From: CAVVXN01 sp963772585
Lineage (GTDB): Bacteria; Planctomycetota; PLA2; JAEUHO01
Length of the DNA: 64,000 nt
Assembly: GCA_963772585.1 (NCBI GenBank)
Contig: CAVYXV010000013.1
Location: forward strand, 228,289-292,288
Reading direction: 5' to 3'
The number at the start of each line of letters is the position of its first letter. The stretch's first letter is position 1. Below, one piece after another: positions 25,073 through 35,600 of the stretch. The notes beneath the pieces were generated by a model. That model ran no database searches. It was not told the DNA's origin and worked only from the letters and a program-made list of their open reading frames with translations. Position numbers and translations under genes: made by a program.

Positions 25073-28000
25073 ATGCTGAACTGGATCATCGACGCCTCTC
25101 TGAGGCACCGGGGCCTGGTCCTCCTGCTCGCGGGTCTCTTCGTGGCCGGAAGCGTGCTGTCCCTCCGGCACCTCTCCATCGACGCGCTCCCCGACGCCAC
25201 CGACGTGATGGTGCAGGTGAACACCGTGGCTCCGGCCCTGGGACCGGAGGAGGTCGAGAAGCAGATCAGCGCCAAGGTGGAGCAGGTGATGGGCGGCCTG
25301 CCCCACGTCGAGCTCGTCCGCTCGATGTCGAAATTCGGTCTGTCCCAGGTGACGCTGGTCTTCGAGGACGGAACCGACGTCTACTTCGCGCGCGCACAGG
25401 TCCTCGAGCGCCTCCAGGCGGTGGACCTGCCCGAGGGCATCGCACGTCCCACGATGGGACCCGTCGCGACCGGTCTGGGCGAGATCTACCACTACGTCTT
25501 GTCGCTCCCGTCGGGGGACCTGACGGAGGCGCGGACGCTCCACGACTGGGTCGTGAAGCCGCAACTCCTGTCTGTACGCGGCGTCGCCGAGGTGAACACG
25601 TGGGGCGGATACGAGCTCCAGTACCAGGTTCTCGTCGATCCGATCCGGCTCGCGAGGTACGGCCTGTCGCTTCACGAGGTGACCCAGGCCCTGGAGCGGG
25701 GCAACCTGAACGTCGGAGGCGGCGTTGCCGGCGCGGCGGGAGAGGCGTTGCTCGTCCATGGTGTCGGGATCGTCACCACGGAGAAGGAGATCGGGGGGAT
25801 CACCATCCGCTCCGAGGACGGGCAGGCCGTACGCATTCGCGACGTCGCAGAGGTGGCCAAGGGGCACGAGATCCGGCGTGGCGTGGTCACCGCCGACGGA
25901 CGCGGGGAGGTCGTCCTCGGGCTCGGCTTCATGCTTCTTGGCGAGAACAGCCACGAAGTCGCGGCACGCCTGCGCCAGCGCATGGAGATCGTGAAGCGCA
26001 TGCTGCCGGAAGGGGCGCGCGTCGACGTCCTCTACGACCGGACCACGCTCGTCGACAAGGTCATCGGAACGGTCAAGCGCAACCTCCTGGAGGGCGCGCT
26101 CCTCGTCGTCGCGATCCTCTTCCTCTTCCTCGGGAACCTGCGCGCCGCCGTCATCGTCGCCGGCGCCATCCCGCTGTCCATGCTCTTCGCCTTCGACATG
26201 ATGATCCAGACGGGCATCGCCGGCACGCTGATGAGTCTGGGCGCTCTCGACTTCGGACTCATCGTGGACAGCTCCGTCATCATGGTCGAGAACTCCGTCC
26301 GGCGTCTGGACTCGGACCGGACGGACCTTCCGGTCGTCGAGGTCGTGGCGAAGGCATCGAAGGAGGTCCGTAAGCCGACGATGTTCGGCGAACTGATCAT
26401 CATGATCGTGTACCTCCCGTTGCTCGCGCTGCAGGGCGTCGAAGGCAAGCTGTTCCGCCCGATGGCGCTGACCGTCGTGTTCGCGCTCGCCGGATCGATG
26501 GTCCTCTCTCTCACGGTGATGCCCGTGCTCGCGAGCCTCTTTCTCTCCCGACGCGCGCACCACCGCGAGCCCTTGATCCTCGGCGTGTTGAAGGCGCTGT
26601 ACCGCCCCGTCGTGCGGTATGCCGTCCGGCACCCGGTGTTCGTCATCGGGTCGGCCGCCATCGTCGTGGCGGGGACGGTCCCCCTCGCCCTGTCGCTCGG
26701 CTCCGTCTTCATCCCTCAGCTCGACGAAGGTTCGATCGTCATCAACACCGTGCGGTTCCCGGGCGTCTCCATCCCGGAGAGCGCTCGGGTCGGCACGCGG
26801 ATCGAGAGGTTGCTCCTCCGGGAGTTCCCCGACGAGATTTCCCGCATCTGGACCCGCACGGGGACGCCGGAGGTCGCCACCGATCCCATGGGGCAGGAGG
26901 TGAGCGACGTCTTCGTCATGCTCACGCCGCGCGGGCGGTGGAAGAGGGCCCACACCAAGGCGGAACTCGTGGTCGAGATGCGTCGCGAGCTGCGGGCCTT
27001 CCCGGGGATGAGTTTCGCCTTCACGCAGCCGATCGAGATGCGTTTCAACGAGATGATCAGCGGCGTGCGCACCGATGTGGGCGTGAAGATCTTCGGCGAC
27101 GACTACGACACGCTCCGGGACCTCGCCGAGAAGGTGCAACAACTGCTGGCGCGGATACCGGGGGCTGCGGATCCCGCCGCGGAGCCGCTGGCGGGTCAGC
27201 CCGTCCTCCGCGTCGAGTTGGATCCGGAATCGCTGTCTCGATACGGCCTGCAGGCGAAGGACGTCCTCGACTTCGTGGAGGCCGCTGGCGGAACGAAGGT
27301 CGGGGAAATTCGCGATGGGGCCCGCCTCTTCCCGCTGACGGTGTGGCTGCCGGAGCGCTACCGCGACAACCCCGCCCTCTTCGGATCGATGCTCGTGACG
27401 ACGCCCGACGGGCGCCGCCTTCCCCTGTCGCGACTGGCGCACGTGAAGCGGACGAAGGGCCCCCTGGTGATCAACCGCGAGTGGGCCAAGCGACGCGTGG
27501 TGGTCACGACCAATGTGGTCGGCCGCGATCTGGCCGGTTTCGTCGCGGAAGCCCAACGGCGCATCGAGACCGAGCTCGGGGACGACCTTCGGAAGGCGGG
27601 GAGTCGCGTCGAGTTCGGGGGGCAGTTCGAGAACCTCGTGCGGGCCTCGCGGACCTTGGCCGTCGTCGTCCCCATTGCGCTGCTCCTGATCTTGATCCTC
27701 GTCTTCTCGACCTACGGCAACATCCGTGACTCGTTGCGGGTGTTCACGGGGGTGCCCTTCGCCCTCGTGGGGGGCGTCCTCGCCCTCCACTTCCGGGGCA
27801 TGCCGTTCAGCATCTCGGCGGGCGTCGGGTTCATCGCGCTCGCCGGCGTATCCGTCCTCGCCGACATGGTCATGGTCTCCACGATCCGGCGGTACCTCGC
27901 CGAGGGCAGGCCGGTTCGCGAGGCGGTCCTGTCCGCCGCGGATCAGAGACTCCGGCCGGTCTTGATGACGGCTCTCGTCGCGGGACTCGGATTCGTCCCG

Positions 28001-28153
28001 ATGGCCGTGAACACGGGGGTCGGCGCGGAGGTCCAGCGGCCTCTCGCGACCGTCGTGATCGGCGGCCTCATCTCGTCGACGGCCCTGACGCTGGTCGTCC
28101 TGCCGACGCTCTTCGCGGCGTTGAAGGGACGCAAGCCCAAGGGCGTCGCTTGA
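25073..28153 (+). CDS. CzcA-like RND heavy-metal efflux pump
   Basis: A 1026-residue proton-driven exporter of the HME-RND class. The proton-relay signature in transmembrane helix 4 is complete (DFGLIVDSSVIMVEN, with Asp393, Asp399 and Glu406), as required for divalent-cation pumps such as CzcA. Other markers are ALPDATDVMVQVNT at the N-terminus, the periplasmic porter domain with IDPIRLARYGLS-type repeats, and a second helix bundle from about residue 860. Together with the CmtR-like repressor, the channel and the adaptor it would expel soft or transition metals. Zn, Cd, Co or Pb cannot be told apart from sequence alone. Confidence 0.95.
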   Translation: MLNWIIDASLRHRGLVLLLAGLFVAGSVLSLRHLSIDALPDATDVMVQVNTVAPALGPEEVEKQISAKVEQVMGGLPHVELVRSMSKFGLSQVTLVFEDGTDVYFARAQVLERLQAVDLPEGIARPTMGPVATGLGEIYHYVLSLPSGDLTEARTLHDWVVKPQLLSVRGVAEVNTWGGYELQYQVLVDPIRLARYGLSLHEVTQALERGNLNVGGGVAGAAGEALLVHGVGIVTTEKEIGGITIRSEDGQAVRIRDVAEVAKGHEIRRGVVTADGRGEVVLGLGFMLLGENSHEVAARLRQRMEIVKRMLPEGARVDVLYDRTTLVDKVIGTVKRNLLEGALLVVAILFLFLGNLRAAVIVAGAIPLSMLFAFDMMIQTGIAGTLMSLGALDFGLIVDSSVIMVENSVRRLDSDRTDLPVVEVVAKASKEVRKPTMFGELIIMIVYLPLLALQGVEGKLFRPMALTVVFALAGSMVLSLTVMPVLASLFLSRRAHHREPLILGVLKALYRPVVRYAVRHPVFVIGSAAIVVAGTVPLALSLGSVFIPQLDEGSIVINTVRFPGVSIPESARVGTRIERLLLREFPDEISRIWTRTGTPEVATDPMGQEVSDVFVMLTPRGRWKRAHTKAELVVEMRRELRAFPGMSFAFTQPIEMRFNEMISGVRTDVGVKIFGDDYDTLRDLAEKVQQLLARIPGAADPAAEPLAGQPVLRVELDPESLSRYGLQAKDVLDFVEAAGGTKVGEIRDGARLFPLTVWLPERYRDNPALFGSMLVTTPDGRRLPLSRLAHVKRTKGPLVINREWAKRRVVVTTNVVGRDLAGFVAEAQRRIETELGDDLRKAGSRVEFGGQFENLVRASRTLAVVVPIALLLILILVFSTYGNIRDSLRVFTGVPFALVGGVLALHFRGMPFSISAGVGFIALAGVSVLADMVMVSTIRRYLAEGRPVREAVLSAADQRLRPVLMTALVAGLGFVPMAVNTGVGAEVQRPLATVVIGGLISSTALTLVVLPTLFAALKGRKPKGVA

Positions 28154-28224
28154 GGAGGGCAGAACGGGGGCCGGCGGCGCGCCCCTTGCCGCTCCGGGCA
28201 TCTGGCCGGAGACTGCGGGTGGCC

Positions 28225-29076
28225 ATGAGCGTGACCGACCAGAACCGCGAACCCGAAGGCGAGGAGGACCTCGATCGTCCTCCCCCGGTCGAGGGCGGCG
28301 CCATCGAGGGGCGGGTCACCGACTTCGACGGGGTGCCCCTGGTCGGCGTGCGCGTCGAGGCGGCGGTGACGGGCGGGGGGGACCTCGATCTCCTTCCGAC
28401 CCTCACCGACGGCGAGGGGCGCTTCCGGCTGGAGGGTCTCGCGGAGGGGGCGTACGACCTTAGGTTCGCGCTCGGCAAGGTCGCGGCGCGAACGCTCGCC
28501 GTCCCTCCCGGGACGCGCGACCTCGCCGTCAAGCTCGCGCGTCCCCAGGGGGTGCTGCTGTTGATCAAGACGGAGAGGGCCGCCCTGCCGCCGGTCGTCG
28601 TGCACGTCCTGCTCGAACGCCGAAGGGCGGGCGACCGCGTGCGCGAGTACGTCGGCCGCCATCTCCAGACCCGCCTCCTCCTCTGGAGCATCCGACCGGG
28701 CACGTACCGCATCACCGTATGGGGCGGTCCCTATCTGCCCGTGACCGTGGACGGGGTCGATGTCCACGACGGGCGACCGGCGCCGGAGGTGCAGGTGCTT
28801 CTCGGCGCCCCCGGCGGGGCGATCCGCGGGCAGGTGCGGGGAGAGGTGGGCGCCGACGCCTCCCGGATCCGTGTCGCCTGGCGCCGTCTCGACGGCGAGG
28901 AGCCCTGGCCCCGCACGGCCACCTGCACGCTTTGCGACGCGGAGGGGCGGTTCCGCATCCAGGGTCTTCCCGGGGGCCGGTACCGCGTGAGCGCCGGAAC
29001 GCCGGACGGCCCCCTCGGGGAGTCGGAGGTGGAGGTCCGCGAGGACGCCGAGCAGGACCTGTCGCTCGCGCTCTGA
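28225..29076 (+). CDS. Carboxypeptidase-regulatory-like domain protein
   Basis: A 283-residue protein with at least two transthyretin-like beta-sandwich modules: GAIEGRVTDFDGVPLVGVRV at about residues 25-100 and GAIRGQVRGEVGADASRIRV from about 190. Both have the GxFRxxGLxxGxY type ending (GRFRLEGLAEGAYDL, GRFRIQGLPGGRYRV). These domains normally sit on secreted or surface proteins, yet no signal peptide is visible from ATG 28225 or from the upstream frame. It may be exported unconventionally, be cytoplasmic, or use a start I have misjudged. It is 71 bp after the pump gene and may be read through from it. Confidence 0.75.
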   Translation: MSVTDQNREPEGEEDLDRPPPVEGGAIEGRVTDFDGVPLVGVRVEAAVTGGGDLDLLPTLTDGEGRFRLEGLAEGAYDLRFALGKVAARTLAVPPGTRDLAVKLARPQGVLLLIKTERAALPPVVVHVLLERRRAGDRVREYVGRHLQTRLLLWSIRPGTYRITVWGGPYLPVTVDGVDVHDGRPAPEVQVLLGAPGGAIRGQVRGEVGADASRIRVAWRRLDGEEPWPRTATCTLCDAEGRFRIQGLPGGRYRVSAGTPDGPLGESEVEVREDAEQDLSLAL

Positions 29077-29092
29077 AGAGACGTACCGCGCC

Positions 29093-29935
29093 TCAGCCCG
29101 AGAGGCGACCCACGGTCGTGCCCACCTTCAGGCGGCTACCCTCGGCGAGCACGTCGAGTCGACCCGCCTCGGGGGCGAGCAGCAGCACGACCGCCGAGCC
29201 CATCTCGAACCAGCCCATCTCCTCGCCGCGGAGCACCGACACGTCGAGGTCGGCGTCGCGCCACGCCACGGCGGGAGCCAGCCGGTTCGTGCGCGCGTCG
29301 TGAAACGCCAGGCGGATCGATCCGACGTTCAAGGCCCCGACCGGTACGCACGCGAAGCGCCCGCCCGACGCGACGGTTCCCGAGAGGATCATCCGTTCGT
29401 TCTGCAGCAGGAGCCGCCGGACGCTGTGGGCGGCGCCCGGGTGCACCGGCCACAGGTCGCCCGGGCGATGGTCCACCCGCCTCACCCGGGCGTCGAACGG
29501 CCAGTGGAAGCGGTGGTAGTCGCCCGGAGCCAGGTAGGTCGCGAGGAACGAGCCGCCCTCCAGCGCCGAGGCGAGGTTGCCGTCGCCGAGCAGCTCGGCG
29601 ACGTCGTAGCTGCGGCCCTTCACCTGGAGGGCGCGGCCCTGCTCGATGGCCCCCGCGGCCTGGACCCGTCCGTCGGCGGGGGCCGCCACCACGAGGGGAT
29701 CGTCGGGCCACGAGCGGGCCCCCTCCTTCAGGCGGCGCGCGAAGAACTCCAGGAACGAGGTGTAGCCCTCGATCGGCTTCGCGGCCTCCGCGAGGTCCGC
29801 CTCGAAGATGCGCGCGTACTGCCGGATCGCGGCCCTCAGGAGGAAACGCGGCGGATGCAGCCGGGCGAGCTGGCCGCAGATGCGCGAGATGCTCCGCCGC
29901 GGCAACGCCCGCACGTACAGGGGAAGGCCGGTCAT
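29093..29935 (-). CDS. psd: Phosphatidylserine decarboxylase proenzyme
   Basis: A 280-residue enzyme that makes phosphatidylethanolamine. Family motifs include FARRLKEGARSW, ADGRVQAAGAIEQG, LAPGDYHRFHWPFD (catalytic His region) and VGALNVGSI. Self-cleavage normally occurs at LGST to give the pyruvoyl group. Here the corresponding site reads EMGSAVVLL, keeping Gly-Ser but replacing Thr with Ala and Leu with Met. Cleavage is still plausible because the essential Ser is present. The ATG overlaps the stop of the PHP gene (ATGA), so the two are coupled. Confidence 0.92.
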   Translation of the reverse strand: MTGLPLYVRALPRRSISRICGQLARLHPPRFLLRAAIRQYARIFEADLAEAAKPIEGYTSFLEFFARRLKEGARSWPDDPLVVAAPADGRVQAAGAIEQGRALQVKGRSYDVAELLGDGNLASALEGGSFLATYLAPGDYHRFHWPFDARVRRVDHRPGDLWPVHPGAAHSVRRLLLQNERMILSGTVASGGRFACVPVGALNVGSIRLAFHDARTNRLAPAVAWRDADLDVSVLRGEEMGWFEMGSAVVLLLAPEAGRLDVLAEGSRLKVGTTVGRLSG

Positions 29936-30786
29936 TCTCGTGCCCTCTTCCGGGCCAGGAGCCTCTCCCAGACCTCCCGACGGACGTCGATGGTGCCGTC
30001 GCCCACGCCGACCCGGACGTGCGGCTTGATTCGGCCGTGGAAGTCGCTTCCCCCCGTGGGCACGAGGCCGAACCGGCGCGCCAGGCCGGCGAAGCGGTCG
30101 CGGTCCCAGGGCTTGTGGCTGGGGTGCTCCACCTCGATGCCATCGAGCCCCGCCTCGACCAGGGACGCGAGCAGCGCCTCCAACTCCCCGTCCCGGTCCA
30201 GGCGGAGCTGGCGCGGGTGCGCGACCGAGCTCGAGCCGCCGGCCGCCCGCACGGCGGCCACGGCCTCCTCCGGCGGCGGTACCTCGGCCATCACGTAGGC
30301 CGGCGCGGCGTCGCCGATCCACCGCTCGTACGCCTCCTCCGGGCTCGCGACCGCGCCCCGCTCGAGCAGGGCGGCCACGAAGTGGGGGCGGGCGACGATT
30401 TCGCCCGTCGCGTGGCGCTTCACGTCCTCGTACTCCAATCGGATCCCCAGCGCCGCCAGGCGGCCGAGGATCGCCTGGTTGCGCGCGTGGCGGGCCGACC
30501 GGATGCGCCGGAGGAGCTCCTGGAGGTCCGTCGCCGCCGGATCGAAGTCGTAGGCCAGGACGTGGAGGCTTCCGGTCGGAATCCGCGTGCTGATTTCGCA
30601 ACCGAGGACCACCTCGACGCCGCATGCCTTCCCGGCGAGACGTGCCTCCTCCACGCCGGCCGTCGTGTCGTGGTCGGTCACGGCGAGCAGGGAGACCCCG
30701 GCCTCCGCGGCCAGACGCGCCAGCTCCGCCGGCGACTCCGTGCCGTCGGAGTGGAAGGTGTGGGCGTGGAGGTCGATTCGGCTCAA
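29932..30786 (-). CDS. PHP-domain phosphoesterase (RNase AM/TrpH-like)
   Basis: A 284-residue metal-dependent phosphoesterase. PHP motifs are in order: DLHAHTFHSDG at the very N-terminus, VTDHDTTAG, LGCEISTR, VAHPRQLR and GGSDFHGRIK near the C-terminus. These supply the three-metal site. E. coli YciV (RNase AM) of this family removes nucleotides from 5' ends of rRNA and RNA and hydrolyses 3',5'-nucleotide bisphosphates, so a similar role is likely. I chose the TTG at 30786 because it puts the first metal His at position 6, with CGGAG upstream. It lies 14 bp after the glycosyltransferase stop and overlaps psd. Confidence 0.9.
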   Translation of the reverse strand: MSRIDLHAHTFHSDGTESPAELARLAAEAGVSLLAVTDHDTTAGVEEARLAGKACGVEVVLGCEISTRIPTGSLHVLAYDFDPAATDLQELLRRIRSARHARNQAILGRLAALGIRLEYEDVKRHATGEIVARPHFVAALLERGAVASPEEAYERWIGDAAPAYVMAEVPPPEEAVAAVRAAGGSSSVAHPRQLRLDRDGELEALLASLVEAGLDGIEVEHPSHKPWDRDRFAGLARRFGLVPTGGSDFHGRIKPHVRVGVGDGTIDVRREVWERLLARKRARE

Positions 30787-30800
30787 CGCGCGACTCCGGG

Positions 30801-32501
30801 CTACTGCCGGACGAACAATACGACGCGGATCCCCTGGGGGAAGGCCACGGGGCCGATCCGGTGGAAGCCCGCGGCCCCCTCTTCCCTCCACGTGGCCGCG
30901 ACGGCGGCGGCCAGCGCCCGCCCCCAGTGATCCGGATCCGGGGTCTCCTCGTGGGACAGGACCAGGAACACGCGGTCCCGGTGGCGCAACGTCTCTCCGT
31001 ACTCCTTCAGCGTCTTCGTGGACGACCACTCGTATTGCGGGAGGAGGAGGACGTCGAGCGGCTTCCTCCCCTCGGCATCGTGCCGCGCGTAGTAGCGCCA
31101 GACGTAGTCCATGTACCAGGCGTGGATGGCGACGAGGTCGCCCGTCTCGGCGTGACTCCGGACGAAGTCGTGGACCGTCCGCCAGGGCTCCCGGCCGTAG
31201 GGCTGGCCGTCGGACAGCCGGGTGATCGGGTTCTCGGGGTCGGGGCCGAACCGGGCGGGGATCTCCGCCCCGTCCAGCGTCCCCGCCCTCCCCTCCGCGA
31301 GCAGCCACGGGCTCGCGCCGTGGTAGGCGACGGCCCCCGCGAAGGCGAGCAGGGCGAGGCCGCCGAGGGAGGCCCACCGGAGCACGCGGGGGAGGGAGAA
31401 CGCCCCCAGGACGGCGAGCAGCACCACCCAGGGCGCGACGAACTGGAAGTAGCGCTCGTGGATCAGCGCGAAGAAAGGGTAGACGGCGAGGACGAACGCC
31501 ACGGGGAGGAGGAGCGTCGTGGCGACGAGGGAACGGAGGCCCGGTCGCCGGAAGACCGCGCGGATGCCCAGGAGGACGGGGAGGATCCAGAGAACGGCCG
31601 TCGCCAGCGCCGTGGGCAGGTGGTCGAGCGCGACCCGGAGGCCGCCTACCGCCGCGCGCTCCGGGCTCGTCGCGAGGATGGCCGGGCCCACGCCGACCCG
31701 CCAGAGCACGTAGGCGAGCGTCGAGAAGGGCTCGGGGCGTGCTCGCCCGATGCCCCCGTAGTGCGCGAGGAGATAGACGAACCAGGGCACGAAGAGCAGT
31801 CCGGCCACGGCCACCGCCCCCAGGAAGGGCAACGCGCGGCGGCGCTCCCCCTTCCGGAAGACCCAGAGAGCGTGCACGGCGTGCCCCGCGGGGATCAGGA
31901 AGCCGAAGTAGTGGGTGTAGAGCGCGAGCGTCGCCAGCGCCGCGTAGAGGACGAGGTTGCCCTTGGTATTCCCGTCCAACCAGCGCAGATACACCAGCGT
32001 CATGCCGAGGGCCAGCGCCAGGAGGAGCGGGTACATCCGCGCTTCCTGGGAGTACTCGACGAAGTAGGTCAGCACGGCGACGAGCCCGGTCGTCCACGCG
32101 GCGATCCGCCGCCCCCGGCCGCCGTCGGGACGCCGGTCGAACCCCCCGCGCGAGGGCATCCGCTCGGGGTCGAGCACGCGCAGCAGGACGCACCACGCGA
32201 GCCAGATCGACAGCACGCCGAGGATGGCCGCCGGGGCCCGGAGGGCGAACGCGCCGTCGCCGAAGACGCCGATCCAGGCCCGGGTCACGAGCCACCAGAG
32301 CGGCGGGTGATTCGCTTCGGCCAGGAGGGTGCCCTCCCACGTCGGCTTCGTGGCGGCGATCCAGGTCGCCCCCTCGTCCAGCCAGAGGGGCCACGCCGCG
32401 AGGGTCGCGAGCCGGAGGAAGACCCCCGCGAGCATGAGGTTCAAGAGCATGCGCGGCGGACGGAGCGGGGCGAGGTCCAGCACGGGCGCCGATGGAACCA
32501 C
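30801..32501 (-). CDS. GT39-like membrane glycosyltransferase
   Basis: A 566-residue multi-pass membrane protein of the ArnT/protein-mannosyltransferase type. It has about 10-12 hydrophobic helices. The first periplasmic loop carries the acidic WLDEGATWIAA motif, and EYSQEARMYPLLLAL is a second characteristic motif. Such enzymes move a sugar from a polyprenyl-phosphate donor to a lipid or protein outside the cytoplasmic membrane. A soluble domain of about 150 residues ends the protein. GTG 32501 (with GGGAG close by) and ATG 32450 are both possible starts. It heads a minus-strand operon with the PHP and psd genes. Confidence 0.85.
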   Translation of the reverse strand: MVPSAPVLDLAPLRPPRMLLNLMLAGVFLRLATLAAWPLWLDEGATWIAATKPTWEGTLLAEANHPPLWWLVTRAWIGVFGDGAFALRAPAAILGVLSIWLAWCVLLRVLDPERMPSRGGFDRRPDGGRGRRIAAWTTGLVAVLTYFVEYSQEARMYPLLLALALGMTLVYLRWLDGNTKGNLVLYAALATLALYTHYFGFLIPAGHAVHALWVFRKGERRRALPFLGAVAVAGLLFVPWFVYLLAHYGGIGRARPEPFSTLAYVLWRVGVGPAILATSPERAAVGGLRVALDHLPTALATAVLWILPVLLGIRAVFRRPGLRSLVATTLLLPVAFVLAVYPFFALIHERYFQFVAPWVVLLAVLGAFSLPRVLRWASLGGLALLAFAGAVAYHGASPWLLAEGRAGTLDGAEIPARFGPDPENPITRLSDGQPYGREPWRTVHDFVRSHAETGDLVAIHAWYMDYVWRYYARHDAEGRKPLDVLLLPQYEWSSTKTLKEYGETLRHRDRVFLVLSHEETPDPDHWGRALAAAVAATWREEGAAGFHRIGPVAFPQGIRVVLFVRQ

Positions 32502-32611
32502 CTCCCGTGCGGCGTGTCCAAGCGGGCTGGACCCCGAACCGAGGGACGGGCGGGGCCGTTGCCCTCTACGGCCCTCCCCTCTTCTCGGGGCGCCCCTGGA
32601 AGGAATACCCG

Positions 32612-35600
32612 ATGCGACTTCGTCCCCTCTTCTGGCTCACCCTTCTCGCCCTGCTCGCCGCCACCCTTCCCGCCGCCGGGGACGAGGCCGCCCAGCGAAA
32701 ACAGGACCTCCGGGACGCGGAGGCGCCGCTGAGGGATCGGGACTGGACGACCGCCGCCGCCCGACTTCACGCCTTCCGCGAGCAGAACACCGGGACGGAC
32801 GAGGCGATCGAGGCCTGGGTGCTCGAGAGCCGTGCCCTCCTGGAGGCCGGATCGTTCGCCGACGCGCTGGACGCCACCTCCGCGTTCCTCGCCGCCCACG
32901 GCGAGAGCGCGTGGGCCGGGCGCATGAAGCACAACGCCGCCGACGCCTACGCCGGCCTGAAGGAGCACGGGAAAGAGGCGGTCCAGCTCCGAGAGCGGGT
33001 CGAGGCCATGACCACGAAGGAGGCACGCGCCGCCATCGGCACGCTGCACGTGGAGCTCGCCGACCGCGACTTCGACGGCGTCGAGGAGACGGACGACCTG
33101 GGCCGCACGAAGAAGGTCCGCCACGTCGATCGGGCGCTCGAGTCCTACGAGCACGCGCTCACGGTCGGCGTCTTGGATTCGGAGCGCGCGCGCGTCCGCG
33201 CGCGAATCGCGAAGGCCTACGAGGAGCTCGGCAAGCCCGCCGAAGCGGCGGCGCGATGGCAGGCGCTCCTCGACGACGCGAAGGAGGGCAAGCTCCAGGC
33301 GGACGCCGCGGCACGCACCGGCTGGCGCGTCGGGCTCGGCCGGTCGCTGCTCGCGGCGAAGAAGCGAGACGAAGCGCGGGCCGCGCTCCGCGCCGCTCTC
33401 GAGGAAAAGCCCGAGGCAGGCCTCCAGATGGAGATCCTCCTCCTCCTCGGCGAGGAGCGCCTCCAGGCGGCTGCCGCGGGCGCGGGGGACACCGCCTTCG
33501 ACGAGGGGGTGACGTGGATCCGCCGGGCCATCGTCGAGCACAAGGAGGACCCGCGCGCGCCCGAAGCGCAGAAGAGGCTCGCCGAGGCGTACGAGAAGGC
33601 GGGGCAGCCGCTCAAGGCGGCGGCGGAGTGGTCGTCGCTCATCGAGCGGTTCCCGAACGAGAAGGCGGTCCCCGACGCGCGGGACCGCATGGCGAAGGCC
33701 CTCCTCGCCGCGGGGCACTTCGACGACGCCATCCGGGCGTGGGAGCAGTTCCTCACCGCCCACCCCAACCACCCCGACTGGCCGAAGGTCCGGGGCGCGA
33801 TCGTCGATGCGGCCTTCCAGAAGGGCACCGCCCTCCTCGCGGACGACGACAAGCCGGGGGCCATCACCGCGTGGCGCGCGTTCGCCGGACGCTACCCGAC
33901 GGATTCCAGGGCCCCGCAGGCGCTCCTCCAGGCCGGCCTCGTCCTCCGCTCGCAGGACGACTTCGAGGGCGCGCTGGCGTCGTGGCGCCAGGTGGAAGGC
34001 CGGTACGCCACTTCGAGCCAGGCGCCGCAGGCGCTCTTCCTCATCGGCGAGACCCTCGATACCCGTCTGGGGCGGCTCGAGGAAGCCGTCGCGACCTACG
34101 AGGACCTGATCAAGAAGCACGGCGACTCGCCGTACGCCAACCAGGCGCGGGCCCGTCTCGATCGGCTGAAGGAGAAGGAGCTCGAGCTCCGAATGGACCG
34201 CGTCGTCGGTTCCGGCGAGGAGAAGACGATCCGCGTCCGCACGCGCAACATCGAGTCCCTGGACGTCCGCGTCTACCGGCTCGACCTCGAGGAGTACTTC
34301 CGCCGCAAGGGCACCACGGCCGGTGTGGAGAACCTCCAGCTCGAGGTCGTGAAGCCCGACAAGACGGCGACGTGGAAGGTCGATCCCTACCAGCCCTACG
34401 CCATGCTCGAGGCCTCGCGGATCGTACCCGTGCAGGAGAAGGGCGCGTACGTGATCGTCGCCGGCGACGAAGACCTCACCGCGACCGTGCTCTTCCTGGT
34501 CAGCGACCTGGAGATCGTGACGAAGATGACCGCCGGCCGGGACCTCTTCGTCTGGGCGTTCGACCGCGACGGGCAGCAACCCGTGGCCGGCGCCCGGGTC
34601 GTCACGGCCTCGCCGGGCAAGCACCCGGGCGCCCGCGACGTCGGTGCGACAGGCGAGGACGGCGTGCTGCACGAGCGCAACGATCGCCACCACGATGGGG
34701 AGTCCGTGCTCGTCGTGAGCGACGCCGGGTTCGCCGTGTCGGGCTTCGGGAAGGGCCCGGCCGTGGTGGAGGGCTTCCGGAGCAAGGCCTACGTCTACAC
34801 CGACCGTCCGATCTACCGTCCCGGCCAGGAGGTGTCGTGGCGCGGTCTGTTCCTCCGCGCCCGCGGGGGCGGCTACGAGGCGCCGCACGCGACGAAGGCG
34901 ACCATGCGCGTTCGCGACGCGCGTGGACAGGCCCTCTTCGAGCGCGAGGTCTCTTCGTCCGCGTTCGGCGCCTTCGCCGGCACGTTCACCGTGGACGGCG
35001 GGGCTCCGCTCGGCATCTGGAAGGTCGAACTCACCGTGCCCCGCGAGGGCACGTGGATGGGCGAGTTCGAGGTGCAGGAGTTCCACAAGCCCGAGCTGAC
35101 GGTCGAGGTCGCCCCGGAGCGCGCCGTGTACCTGACGGGCGAGACGGTCGAGACGCTGGCATCGGTGCGGTACGCGTTCGGCGGCCCCGTGGCGAACGCG
35201 CCCCTCCAGTTCGCCGTCTACCGGACGCCCGCCACGTTCGCGCCCTCCGACCCGGACGACTACGCCTGGTACGTGAAGAGCGAGCGCGATCGGACCGAGA
35301 CCCGGAGGAGCGTCGGCGGCGGCACGCTCGTCGCCCGCGGCGAGGTCCGTACGGGGAGCGACGGCGACGCGCGCATCCGCTTCGACGCCGCGGACCTGGA
35401 CGAGGACTCGATGTATCGGATCCGCGTGGCCGTGCAGGACGTGACGCGCCGGTGGGTCTACGATGAGGGCCGCATCCCCGTGACCCGGCGCGACCACATG
35501 GCCGCCGTTCGGACCGACCGCAAGGTCTACCGGCCGAAGCAGGATCTCCGCGCCGAGATCCGCACGATGGACGCGCTCGAGAATCCCGTCGCGCGGAGCG